Shown here piece by piece: positions 32,389 through 40,056 of a stretch of 64,000 bases of DNA. This stretch comes from Roseibium sediminis (GTDB lineage Bacteria; Pseudomonadota; Alphaproteobacteria; Rhizobiales; Stappiaceae). Below the pieces are notes generated by a model that saw only the letters and a program-made list of their open reading frames with translations, was not told the DNA's origin and made no database searches. Where the stretch lies: assembly GCF_008711325.1 (NCBI RefSeq), contig NZ_VXDB01000002.1:124001-188000 (forward strand), given 5' to 3'. Each line of letters opens with the position of its first letter. The first letter of the stretch is position 1. The position numbers were made by a program, and so were the translations under genes.

Positions 32389-32991
32389 CTATCCGCCGGG
32401 GCGTCCCATCTCGAAAACCTCGTTCACCACCGCATAATCCTTGTATCCCAAACGTGATAGTGGCCGAACCTTGGTCACGTCGAACCGCCCATCGGTCAGA
32501 ACTTCATCCTTGATGTGAATGGCAACGACCTGGCCGAAGACCACATGGCTGCCGGTTTCCTTGCCATCCAGATCACGAATGTTCTCGGCCTTCAGAAGTT
32601 TACACTCCAGAGCCGAATAGGCTGCGGCCACACGCGGAGCCTTTACAAAGCGGCATTCAGCCATCTCAAGGCGCGCTGCCTCGAACTCCGACATGCCATG
32701 TGGCAACGGGGCTGAGGAAGCGTTCATCGCGTCCTTCAGATCATAACTGACCATGTTGCAGACGAATTCGCCGGTTTCCTCGACATTGGAAACGGTGTCC
32801 TTGTATCCCGTCGAAGAGAACACGACGATTGGCGGAGTATCTCCCACGGCATTGAAGAAACTGTAGGGCGCAAGATTTGCCCGCCCTTGCAGGTCCAGCG
32901 TGGAAATCCAGCCGATCGGGCGCGGGGCGACAATGGCCTTGAAGGGGTTGAACGGGAGACCGTGATCGTTCTTGGATGTCTCGTAGAACAT
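32389..32991 (-). CDS. Flavin reductase-like (FMN-binding split barrel) protein
   Basis: This 200-residue cytoplasmic protein belongs to the flavin reductase-like domain family. The start MFYETSKNDHGLPFNPFKAI matches the family. FMN-site blocks are VAPRPIGWISTLDLQGRANLAPYSFFNAV and PPIVVFSS. The tail HVVFGQVVAIHIKDEVL is also typical. It lies seven bases after the nitroreductase gene, so the two are translated as one unit and may share flavin chemistry; the substrate is unknown. Confidence 0.88.
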   Translation of the reverse strand: MFYETSKNDHGLPFNPFKAIVAPRPIGWISTLDLQGRANLAPYSFFNAVGDTPPIVVFSSTGYKDTVSNVEETGEFVCNMVSYDLKDAMNASSAPLPHGMSEFEAARLEMAECRFVKAPRVAAAYSALECKLLKAENIRDLDGKETGSHVVFGQVVAIHIKDEVLTDGRFDVTKVRPLSRLGYKDYAVVNEVFEMGRPGG

Positions 32992-32998
32992 GCGTTTT

Positions 32999-33592
32999 TC
33001 AGCTTTCCGACCAGTTGGAACAGATATCTGCAAGGTTTGGGCGATCCCGCTCGACGGGGGCCTGTGTTGGCAGGCCGATATGGATGAAGCCGGCGAAGCG
33101 CTCACCCTCCCTCCGGCCAAGGAACTGGCTCGCCTCGTCATCAAAGGCATACCATTCCGTCAGCCATTGAGCCGCATATCCGGCCCCTCCGGCTGCGTTG
33201 ACAAGGTTCATGCAGGCCGCACCGGCAGAGAGCTCCTGCTCCCACACCGGGATCTTGGGATGGATGGCTGCCTTGCTGATGACACCGACAACCAGCGGTG
33301 AACGGGTGAAGCGGGTGCGCTCCTGCTCCAATCGTGCCTCGTCCAGTGGGCCAAAATTTTTCTGCGCCAAGGCAACAAGCCGATCGCCGATCCGCTCCCC
33401 CTGCTCGCGGCGATAAACGACAAAGCGCCACGGGGCCAACTTGCCGTGATCGGGAACACGGGCAGCAGCGGTCAGAATCTTTTCAAGTTCTTCGTCCGCA
33501 GGACCGGTGCCTGTCATTGTGATACAGGGATGAGACCTGCGGGTCAGAAGGAAATCCAGCACTTCGGGGCGTGGAGCAGCATTCGAGGTCAT
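32999..33592 (-). CDS. Nitroreductase family protein
   Basis: This 198-residue FMN-dependent oxidoreductase starts MTSNAAPRPEVLDFLLTRRSHP. The FMN-contacting blocks are RRSHPCITMTGTGP, AARVPDHGKLAPWRFVV, AGAACMNLVNAAGGAGYAAQWLT and RFAGFIHIGLP, close to the YdjA-like branch. Length is normal for that branch. It is the first gene of a two-gene unit with the flavin reductase. The physiological substrate cannot be told. Confidence 0.9.
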   Translation of the reverse strand: MTSNAAPRPEVLDFLLTRRSHPCITMTGTGPADEELEKILTAAARVPDHGKLAPWRFVVYRREQGERIGDRLVALAQKNFGPLDEARLEQERTRFTRSPLVVGVISKAAIHPKIPVWEQELSAGAACMNLVNAAGGAGYAAQWLTEWYAFDDEASQFLGRREGERFAGFIHIGLPTQAPVERDRPNLADICSNWSES

Positions 33593-33767
33593 GAATAATA
33601 CCTGTATAAAGGGAGTGCGGCAGGACGATAGATGACGTAATTCATTGACCGCAATTGTCAACTTTTGACAAGCTGTCTTGAATTCGCCGGATTTTCCATT
33701 GCAGGAAGATCATGAAGTGCGTTTAAAGACGCCTTTCGGCAAAGAATGAAGGTCTGGAGTAGGAAGT

Positions 33768-34859
33768 GTGCTGAACCATTCGCTCAGAATCAGAAAACTG
33801 GCGATATGCGCTGCAATGGCGATTGCCCTCGCGCTTCCTTCTGCAACGAGCGGGATGTTCGGTTTATCCGGCTATGCCTGGGCCCAAAGCGAAGAGACCG
33901 CAGTTCGCGCGCCCCGAGAAAAACCCAGCCCGGAAGAACTCGTCAGCGAACCGGAAGCCCCTGTTGAAAACCTGCTGGACCGACCGCCGGAACCTCTGTT
34001 TTCCGATGCGTTGCTTCCCTACGCACCGGCCACGCAGGGAGCCAACGGATTTCCGGCAGGCGCAAGTGAGGGTGTTCTTTATCTTATGGCGCGACTGACG
34101 CGCGATACGGAACCTCTGACCAACGGCCTTGTCTGGCGCATCTATAGCGAAACGACCAACTCCGATGGCAAACTGGAACTTGTTGCCAAGTCGGAAGGCG
34201 GCAACGGAGAATTTCGCCTCGATCCGGGCGTCTACCTGATCCACACCGGCTACGGCTATGCAACTGCGGTCAACCGGATCGTGATGGGCCGAAAGGTCGA
34301 ATCCAAGATGGTGATCCTGAACGCAGGCGGCGTGAAGCTGAATGCCGCTCTCGATCAGGAAACGCCGCTCAAGGCGAACGTCAAATTCGACGTTTACGGA
34401 ATGGAGTTCAACGAACGCGGCGAACGCCGTCTGATTGTCGGAGATATTCCACCGGAGACCATCGTGCGCCTGAATGCGGATACGTATCACATCGTCAGCC
34501 GATATGGAGAAACGAACTCGGTCGTGCGGGCGGATGTGCAGGTTTTGCCCGGCAAGCTCACCGAAGCCATGCTCTATCATGATGCAGCCGAAATCACGCT
34601 GAAACTGGTCAATGAAGGGGGCGGAGAGGCCATCGCCAACACGTCATGGTCTGTACTCAGCCCCGGCGGTGATGTGGTGGTGGAAGCAACGGGTGCCTTC
34701 CCGAGCTTTGTTCTGGCAACCGGCGACTATGAGGTCATTGCCAGAAACAACGGGCGTTTGTTCCGGGACACGTTCGAAGTCAAGAATGGCGACGACCGTG
34801 AGGTCGAGGTCCTGGCCAGCAGCCGAAGCGACAAGGCCGCTCCGGCCAAGGTGAACTGA
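33768..34859 (+). CDS. Exported protein with three beta-sandwich-like repeats, function unknown
   Basis: The frame starts with GTG at 33768 after GGAGTAGGAA and encodes 363 residues. A signal peptide is followed by AWAQSEE, then a Pro-rich acidic linker (PREKPSPEELVSEPEAPVENL). The remainder seems to be three related units of about 80-90 residues, each with a strand-rich segment, a central PGVYLI/ADTYHI/TGDYEV turn and a closing VE-rich strand. This suggests periplasmic carboxypeptidase-regulatory or Ig-like modules. I do not recognise the family. It has no co-oriented neighbour. Confidence 0.75.
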   Translation: MLNHSLRIRKLAICAAMAIALALPSATSGMFGLSGYAWAQSEETAVRAPREKPSPEELVSEPEAPVENLLDRPPEPLFSDALLPYAPATQGANGFPAGASEGVLYLMARLTRDTEPLTNGLVWRIYSETTNSDGKLELVAKSEGGNGEFRLDPGVYLIHTGYGYATAVNRIVMGRKVESKMVILNAGGVKLNAALDQETPLKANVKFDVYGMEFNERGERRLIVGDIPPETIVRLNADTYHIVSRYGETNSVVRADVQVLPGKLTEAMLYHDAAEITLKLVNEGGGEAIANTSWSVLSPGGDVVVEATGAFPSFVLATGDYEVIARNNGRLFRDTFEVKNGDDREVEVLASSRSDKAAPAKVN

Positions 34860-34886
34860 CACACCGGCCAACACGGTACCGGGCTC

Positions 34887-36065
34887 TCAAGGCCGACGTC
34901 TGGCGTCCTGTTCGTCAAGAGCTGCTTCAAAGCTGGACCTATCCCACCGTTCCGACAACGCCTTGAGGAACAACTGTTTCTGCGTTTGCGGGGCCAGACC
35001 GCCGATCGGCGGGTCGCGGTCCAGATTTGTCGGGAAGGAATACCCTTCCGCGCAGGAGGACACTGCCGCCTCAATGGATGACCAGGACATGCTGCCGGAT
35101 GCGTGTGCATCCTTGAGCGCGGGATAGAGCGCCTTGCACATCGCCATCCTGTCGATGCTTTCCATCGCCCGACCGAAAGCGCTGGAGACCTGAAGAAGAT
35201 TGACCAGTCGCTGCACGTCCGCGCTGCGATTGGCACCGGCGGCATGAAAGAGGGCCGGATTGAAGAAGAGCGCGTCGCCCTTTTCCAGAGGCAGCTGGAT
35301 GTAGCGCTTCTCGAAACAGGCCCGGAACTCGTCCAGTCTCCACGCGGCGTAACCTGCCCTGTAAAGCTGGGAAAACGGCAGAAGTTTAGTCGGCCCACTT
35401 TCAATCGGCATGTCCACATGCGCAACGCCCCCCTGAAGGGTCATCACCGGAGACAGGTCGTGCACATGCGCCGGATAGGAGGCGCTGATATCCGCCGTCT
35501 GAAAGCCGAGATGATAGTCCCTGTGCGCCTGCTGGGCTTCTCCACCCGGGCGCACCAGATTGACCTGCGCGGTCATCTGGTAGTTCGGCCCGAGCCACGC
35601 TTCGCACACGGTGTCTATCGCCCGGTTGCCAAAACAGCCGGCAAAGACCGCTGGAGCCTGCAGACACAGCTTTTGCAGGGAGTTCCAGATCCGGTCATTT
35701 GCACCAGCCTTGGCGAAGTGATCCGCCCCACCGCCGTTTTCAAGCTTTTCGCGCGCAATGATGTCGTGAAACACCTTAGCGGCTTCATCAAGCGGAGCCG
35801 TGTCGGCAAAGGCACCTTTAAGGACAAGAACACCGGACAGGTCCTTGAGGACATGCGCCCATTCCGCCATCAACCGACGACGCAGACCCGCCCCTTCCAG
35901 CTCCTTGCCAAGTCCTGCCACATCATAGATCGGGACATTCTTGACGACGGTGTCGGTGAAAACCAGCTCACTTGCCTCAAGAGACCTGCTGACCAGAGCC
36001 CGAAACTCGTCGATGTGGCAGGATTTTGCATCAAAATATCCCGAAACAGGCAGTCGAGCATCCAT
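34887..36065 (-). CDS. Phytanoyl-CoA dioxygenase-like Fe(II)/2-oxoglutarate oxygenase
   Basis: This 392-residue cytoplasmic protein starts MDARLPVSGYFDAKSCHIDE with GGGGGAAAG before it. The double-stranded beta-helix iron site is visible: AHRDYHLGF (His181, Asp183) and GDALFFNPALFHAAGANRS (His274, with Arg280 for 2-oxoglutarate). The block MPIESGPTKLLPFSQ is typical of phytanoyl-CoA dioxygenase-like oxygenases. The gene is divergent from a LacI-family regulator 89 bases away, which probably controls it. Substrate unknown; hydroxylation of a small organic compound is inferred. Confidence 0.83.
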   Translation of the reverse strand: MDARLPVSGYFDAKSCHIDEFRALVSRSLEASELVFTDTVVKNVPIYDVAGLGKELEGAGLRRRLMAEWAHVLKDLSGVLVLKGAFADTAPLDEAAKVFHDIIAREKLENGGGADHFAKAGANDRIWNSLQKLCLQAPAVFAGCFGNRAIDTVCEAWLGPNYQMTAQVNLVRPGGEAQQAHRDYHLGFQTADISASYPAHVHDLSPVMTLQGGVAHVDMPIESGPTKLLPFSQLYRAGYAAWRLDEFRACFEKRYIQLPLEKGDALFFNPALFHAAGANRSADVQRLVNLLQVSSAFGRAMESIDRMAMCKALYPALKDAHASGSMSWSSIEAAVSSCAEGYSFPTNLDRDPPIGGLAPQTQKQLFLKALSERWDRSSFEAALDEQDARRRP

Positions 36066-36117
36066 CGTTCTTTCCCCCGGCTTGTTTTCCTTTCCCTGAA
36101 AGTACCGTCGCGTTCCG

Positions 36118-36154
36118 CTTGATTTGCGCTCGATTTCCATCAAGAATCCATCAA
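36118..36154. promoter_or_regulatory. Candidate operator in the oxygenase/LacI divergent promoter
   Basis: The 89-base divergent gap contains CTTGAT (36118-36123) mirrored by ATCAAG (36139-36144). It also has two direct copies of TCCATCAA (36136-36143, 36147-36154) spaced 11 bases apart, the second touching the LacI start codon. A LacI-family site is plausible; the evidence is the repeat only. Confidence 0.35.
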
Positions 36155-37189
36155 ATGACCCATCGTTTTCCCGTCAAGGAGATTGCCCTCCAGTCAGGGC
36201 TCAGCACCGCCACCGTGGACCGGGTTTTGAATGATCGCCCGAATGTCAGTCCGCTTGCCCGTCGCCGGGTTGCGGCAGCGCTCAAGGAACTGGAAGCTCA
36301 GGAAGACCAGCTGTCGGCGCGCGGCAGGCGGTTGATGATCGATATCGTGGCCGAGGCCCCTTCCCGTTTCCTGCGCGAGATCCGCCATTCGACGGAGCGC
36401 GCTCTTGCCTCGTTTCTTCCGGCCTCCGTCAGATGCCGTTTCACCTTTCAGGAAACCATGTCCGTGCCTCAATGCGTGGCCGAGCTCAATCGCATTGCCA
36501 AACGCGGAAGCAGCGGCGTTTGCCTGAAGGCGCGGGATGTTCCGGAAGTCCGTGCTGCAATTGCGGAGTTGAAGAACCGCGGCATTCCGGTGGTGACCGT
36601 GTTCACCGATTGCCCGTCCTCCGCCCGCATTGCCTATGCCGGGCTGGATAATCTGGAAGCCGGGAAAACTGCCGGATATCTCATGTCGGGGCTTCTCAAC
36701 GGTCTTGAAGGAGCGGTTCTTGCGTCTCGAAGCGACAGAAGTTTTCAGGGCGAAGAGGAACGTCTTCAGGGGTTTGAACGGGAACTATCATCCTGCCGAC
36801 CGGACATCGAGATCCTGTCTGTGGTCAATGGCGCAGGCCTGAACGCCAGAACTGCCCGCTCTGTGGAGGAGGCTCTGCGAGCGGGAACCGACATTATCGG
36901 CGTTTATTCAATGGGCGGTGGCAACCACGGCTTGCTCGGCATGCTGGACAATCTGGGCCAGAAACCGGTGGCTGCCATCGGTCACGATCTGGATGAAGAC
37001 AATGTGGAGCTTCTGAGGTCGGGCGACCTGTCGCTGGTGCTCTACCATGATCTTGAGCAGGACATGCACATGGCCATCCGGCATCTTCTGGCGGCCCAGC
37101 GCGTTGTTCCCGAACCGGAAGAAGAGGCCCTGAGCGATATCCAGGTCATCACACCCCGCAACATTCCCGCGCGGTTCAGATTGCCCTGA
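36155..37189 (+). CDS. LacI-family transcriptional regulator
   Basis: This 344-residue regulator has a typical helix-turn-helix and hinge at the N-terminus (VKEIALQSGLSTATVDRVLNDRPNVSPLARRRV) and a periplasmic-binding-protein-like effector domain (GIPVVTVFTDCPSSARIAYAGLDNLEAG, GADIIGVYSMGGGNHG-like). The start MTHRFPVKEIALQ fits the family although no ribosome site is evident, perhaps because the start overlaps a repeat. It is divergent from the oxygenase gene, its probable target. The effector is unknown; the domain type suggests a sugar or related polyol. Confidence 0.9.
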   Translation: MTHRFPVKEIALQSGLSTATVDRVLNDRPNVSPLARRRVAAALKELEAQEDQLSARGRRLMIDIVAEAPSRFLREIRHSTERALASFLPASVRCRFTFQETMSVPQCVAELNRIAKRGSSGVCLKARDVPEVRAAIAELKNRGIPVVTVFTDCPSSARIAYAGLDNLEAGKTAGYLMSGLLNGLEGAVLASRSDRSFQGEEERLQGFERELSSCRPDIEILSVVNGAGLNARTARSVEEALRAGTDIIGVYSMGGGNHGLLGMLDNLGQKPVAAIGHDLDEDNVELLRSGDLSLVLYHDLEQDMHMAIRHLLAAQRVVPEPEEEALSDIQVITPRNIPARFRLP

Positions 37190-37230
37190 ACGAGCTGGCC
37201 TTAGCGAAACAACCTGAACAAACCGGTGCG

Positions 37231-37923
37231 CTACAAGCCGCAATTCTCGTCTTCCATTCGTCGATAGAAGTCTTTCAGCGTCTTTCCTGGCTCGTGCTGA
37301 AAGGTCTCGCCCGTGTCCAGCACCGCACCAACCCGGTCCAGTCGGAACATCCGAAAATCATCGCGCAATTCGCACCAGGCAACCAGTGTCCAGACCTTGC
37401 CCCAGAACCAAAGGCCAAGAGGACGGAGGATGCGTTTGGTGTCTGCGCCAGCCGCGTCCCTGTAGGTGACTGATAGCCGCCTGCGTTCGTTGGAGGCCGT
37501 TTCCAGAAGATCAATGAGTTCCCTGACTTCCGGCGTCATTTCGAAGGCAAGCGCGTGGATTTCAACCCCGTCGGTGCGCAGCCTGAGGTTTCGCGGTAGA
37601 ACTGCGTCGATCTTCACCAGCGCTTCTTCCGCCGCGCGGGCCATTCCTGCCCCGCCCCAGGCGCGGATCAACCGCGCTCCTGCCACCAGAGCCACGATCT
37701 CGTCACGGGTGAACATCAAGGGTGGCAGGTCATAGCCGTCACGAAGGATATAACCGACCCCGGCAGCGCCATCGATCGGGACGCCGGTTGCCTGCAGATC
37801 GGCTATATCGCGATAGATGGTCCGTTCAGAGACTTCCAGCCGATCAGCCAGTTGTCTTGCCCGCACAAGCCGCCCGCCCCTCAGGTATTGAACAATCTGG
37901 AACAGGCGGTCTGCGCGTCTCAT
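37231..37923 (-). CDS. YafY-type HTH/WYL transcriptional regulator
   Basis: This 230-residue protein starts MRRADRLFQIVQYLRGG and carries an N-terminal winged helix (ARQLADRLEVSERTIYRDIADLQ) followed by a WYL domain (RILRPLGLWFWGKVWTLVAWCELRDDFRMFRLDRV). It lies 18 bases after a VOC gene on the same strand, a pairing common in alphaproteobacteria. The repeat at 38375-38409 upstream of the pair is a likely binding site, which would make the unit autoregulated. Confidence 0.9.
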   Translation of the reverse strand: MRRADRLFQIVQYLRGGRLVRARQLADRLEVSERTIYRDIADLQATGVPIDGAAGVGYILRDGYDLPPLMFTRDEIVALVAGARLIRAWGGAGMARAAEEALVKIDAVLPRNLRLRTDGVEIHALAFEMTPEVRELIDLLETASNERRRLSVTYRDAAGADTKRILRPLGLWFWGKVWTLVAWCELRDDFRMFRLDRVGAVLDTGETFQHEPGKTLKDFYRRMEDENCGL

Positions 37924-37941
37924 GAAACTGGCCTTGGGGCT

Positions 37942-38325
37942 TTACTTCGGATTGGCCTGAAACATTCCGACGGAATTGCCATCAGGATCAAGGCCATAAA
38001 CAAACCGTCCAGAGGGAATGGCAATCGTCTCGGACACGATTTCTCCACCAGCTGCCGCAAACCGTTCAACTGTGGCTTCAAGAGTATCAGGGCATGCAAG
38101 GTGGATGGTCGGGCCAGTTCCGCGCGCAGGCGGTTTGCCCGGATAGAGGTGCCCGGCGACGCCGTCTTCCCCTGCGGAAGGGAACATTGCAATCGGGTTT
38201 GGCCCCATGTCTTCCACCTTGTTCAACTCTGTCTTGAAGACGGCGTTGAAGAAGCGGATCGACGTTTCCAGATCGGATACCGGGAGTTCGAACCAGACTG
38301 CAAAATTTGCGGGTTTGAAAGTCAT
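37942..38325 (-). CDS. VOC (glyoxalase/bleomycin-resistance fold) protein
   Basis: This 127-residue protein starts MTFKPANFAVWFELPVSDLE after GAGGAC. It has the paired beta-alpha-beta-beta-beta modules of the VOC fold (VSDLETSIRFFNAVFKTEL and the closing GRFVYGLDPDGNSVGMFQ). Metal ligands are not obvious from reading. It is the first gene of a two-gene unit with a YafY-type regulator. Function is unassigned. Confidence 0.87.
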   Translation of the reverse strand: MTFKPANFAVWFELPVSDLETSIRFFNAVFKTELNKVEDMGPNPIAMFPSAGEDGVAGHLYPGKPPARGTGPTIHLACPDTLEATVERFAAAGGEIVSETIAIPSGRFVYGLDPDGNSVGMFQANPK

Positions 38326-38374
38326 TTGAAATGTCCTCGTTTGTTTGTTCAACGAGGAGAGACCTAGCACCCCC

Positions 38375-38409
38375 CTCCTGACAGCATTCTGTCAGGAGCC
38401 TGTCAGGAT
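38375..38409. promoter_or_regulatory. Probable operator of the VOC/YafY unit (three TCCTGACAG half-sites)
   Basis: CTCCTGACAG (38375-38384) and CTGTCAGGAG (38389-38398) form a perfect 10-bp inverted repeat around CATT. A third copy CTGTCAGGAT follows at 38400-38409, in direct orientation to the second with an 11-base step. It lies 50-84 bases upstream of the VOC start, a typical operator or promoter position. No T-tract argues against a terminator of the soe genes. Confidence 0.6.
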
Positions 38410-38425
38410 CAGCAATTTTCCTGAG

Positions 38426-39307
38426 TTATCTGTCATGCTTGCCATAATAGAGGCCGACAACATGCTCGGCCTCTGCAAAGAACAGCCATCTGGACGCGAA
38501 GGTTCCAAGGACAAAAAAGCCGGCTGCAAACACGGTTCCAGCCAGACTTCCGGGCCACGTGGCGACGATTGCAATTGGCAGCAGGATCATGGAGACAAAG
38601 GCGATGACCCGCAGTTTTTGCGCATGCTTGCGTCCGACGACATGGACCATCTCCTTCAGGAGATAATTCGTGCCGGTGTGGGGCGGTTCAAACAGGCGTA
38701 CCTTGCCAAGCTTTCCCAAACCGGTGGCACTTCCGATGTTGCTGCCTTGCTGGGCAAAGCGCCGGTCGCCGAATATCCAGTGCAAGAGCTGCGCAACACT
38801 GGCGCAGACCAGCAACAGGAGCGCCGCGGCAGTCTGCTGGGCCAATATTGCACCTCCCGCGAGAGACAGGGTCAGCATGTAGACGGGGGTGAGCCAATGG
38901 TTCCAGCGGGGAACGGTCTTGAGCTGCGCATAGATCATCGCGGTTGAAAACACGGTGGCAACAGCAAGGGCTGCGCCCAGCCAACCAAGCGGGGCAATTG
39001 TGCTTTCCCGGAAGATGACGTTGATGGCATAAAGACCCATGACCGCCAGCGTGGCGGCAGAAAGCCAGGCCTCACGCGACAGCCAGCTGGTCTTCCACTG
39101 GCTGAAGGCCCGCAATGCGCGTTGCGGATTGCCGAGATGGAAGGTCGACGCGATCAACCCGGAAACGGCAAAGGTGAAGGCGATGGCAAAGGGCATGAAA
39201 GCCGCAACGCCCTGAACGTCCAGAACACCAATCCCGAGGAAGGCAAGCATTCCAAAGCCAAGACCGGAGAGAACGGTGAAGATGATAACCGAGGGAGCCG
39301 GATGCAT
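38426..39307 (-). CDS. soeC: Sulfite dehydrogenase membrane anchor subunit (DmsC-like)
   Basis: This 293-residue integral membrane protein has about eight hydrophobic helices and starts MHPAPSVIIFTVLSGLGFG. It matches the DmsC/anchor family of molybdoenzyme complexes, which pass electrons from the iron-sulfur subunit to quinone. Its start overlaps the soeB stop by one base (TGATG). Placement in one operon with xsc and a molybdoenzyme without Tat signal supports SoeC of the cytoplasm-facing sulfite-oxidising SoeABC complex; by sequence alone it could anchor another DMSO-reductase-family enzyme. Confidence 0.8.
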   Translation of the reverse strand: MHPAPSVIIFTVLSGLGFGMLAFLGIGVLDVQGVAAFMPFAIAFTFAVSGLIASTFHLGNPQRALRAFSQWKTSWLSREAWLSAATLAVMGLYAINVIFRESTIAPLGWLGAALAVATVFSTAMIYAQLKTVPRWNHWLTPVYMLTLSLAGGAILAQQTAAALLLLVCASVAQLLHWIFGDRRFAQQGSNIGSATGLGKLGKVRLFEPPHTGTNYLLKEMVHVVGRKHAQKLRVIAFVSMILLPIAIVATWPGSLAGTVFAAGFFVLGTFASRWLFFAEAEHVVGLYYGKHDR

Positions 39308-40056
39308 CAGAGTGCCTCCAATGCCTTGTCGAGCCAGCCAAGGAACCCTTTCGGCTCCTCGGCGACCGGAGTGAGAGAGGATATGTCGACCGGTTGCGCT
39401 GTCAGCCTGTCCTTGGGCCTTGGCGGCAGATATTTGTTGGTGGGCGCTGTGCCCTGCTCGGGCATCAGGTCAAATCCGCCGCGTTCGGCCACCAGCTTCG
39501 ACACGTCGCTGTCCGGGTCTCCAAGATCTCCGAAATGGCGTGCCCCGGCGGGACAGGTGCGCACACAGGCCGGCACCCGGTCCACCTCTTCAAGGTTCTC
39601 GTTGTAAATCCGGTCAACGCACAAGGTGCATTTCTTCATGACACCTGCGACCTGATCAAGCTCGCGGGTACCATAAGGGCAAGCCCAGGCGCACAACCCG
39701 CACCCGATACAGGCGCTTTCATCGACCAGAACGATCCCGTCCTCGGATCGTTTATAGCTTGCCCCCGTCGGGCAAACGGTCACGCAGGGTGCCGTGTCGC
39801 AATGCAGGCAGGACTTTGGAAAATGAACCGTCTGGCTGCACCCGCCGCCAGTTGGCGCGATCTCATAGGAATGTACCCTGTTCAGGAAGCTGCCAACGGG
39901 ATCGGCTCCATAGGCATCTACGTCGCTGAGCGGCGCGCCGTAGTTTTCCGTGTTCCAGCCCTTGCAGGCGACGACACAGGCATGGCATCCGACACAGGTA
40001 TCCAGATCGATGACCAGCCCGAGCTTGCGCTGCGTTGTTGCGGGAAGTTCGGTCAT
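39307..40056 (-). CDS. soeB: Sulfite dehydrogenase iron-sulfur subunit
   Basis: This 249-residue ferredoxin-like subunit of a DMSO-reductase-type complex contains four cysteine clusters: CVGCHACVVAC, CLHCDTAPCVTVCPTGA, CIGCGLCAWACPYG and CTLCVDRIYN with VPACVRTCPAGA. They would hold four [4Fe-4S] centres that carry electrons from the molybdenum subunit to the anchor. The start overlaps the soeA stop by four bases (ATGA) and its stop overlaps the soeC start. There is no signal peptide, so it is cytoplasmic. Confidence 0.85.
   Translation of the reverse strand: MTELPATTQRKLGLVIDLDTCVGCHACVVACKGWNTENYGAPLSDVDAYGADPVGSFLNRVHSYEIAPTGGGCSQTVHFPKSCLHCDTAPCVTVCPTGASYKRSEDGIVLVDESACIGCGLCAWACPYGTRELDQVAGVMKKCTLCVDRIYNENLEEVDRVPACVRTCPAGARHFGDLGDPDSDVSKLVAERGGFDLMPEQGTAPTNKYLPPRPKDRLTAQPVDISSLTPVAEEPKGFLGWLDKALEAL

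Noticed and set aside
32135..32437. 100-codon plus-strand frame in the low-GC gap
   Set aside because: It runs through the flavin reductase terminator and into that gene's antisense strand; no ribosome site.
38375..38409. Terminator of the soe operon
   Set aside because: The palindrome has no T-tract on the minus strand and lies at promoter distance from the VOC gene, so an operator fits better.
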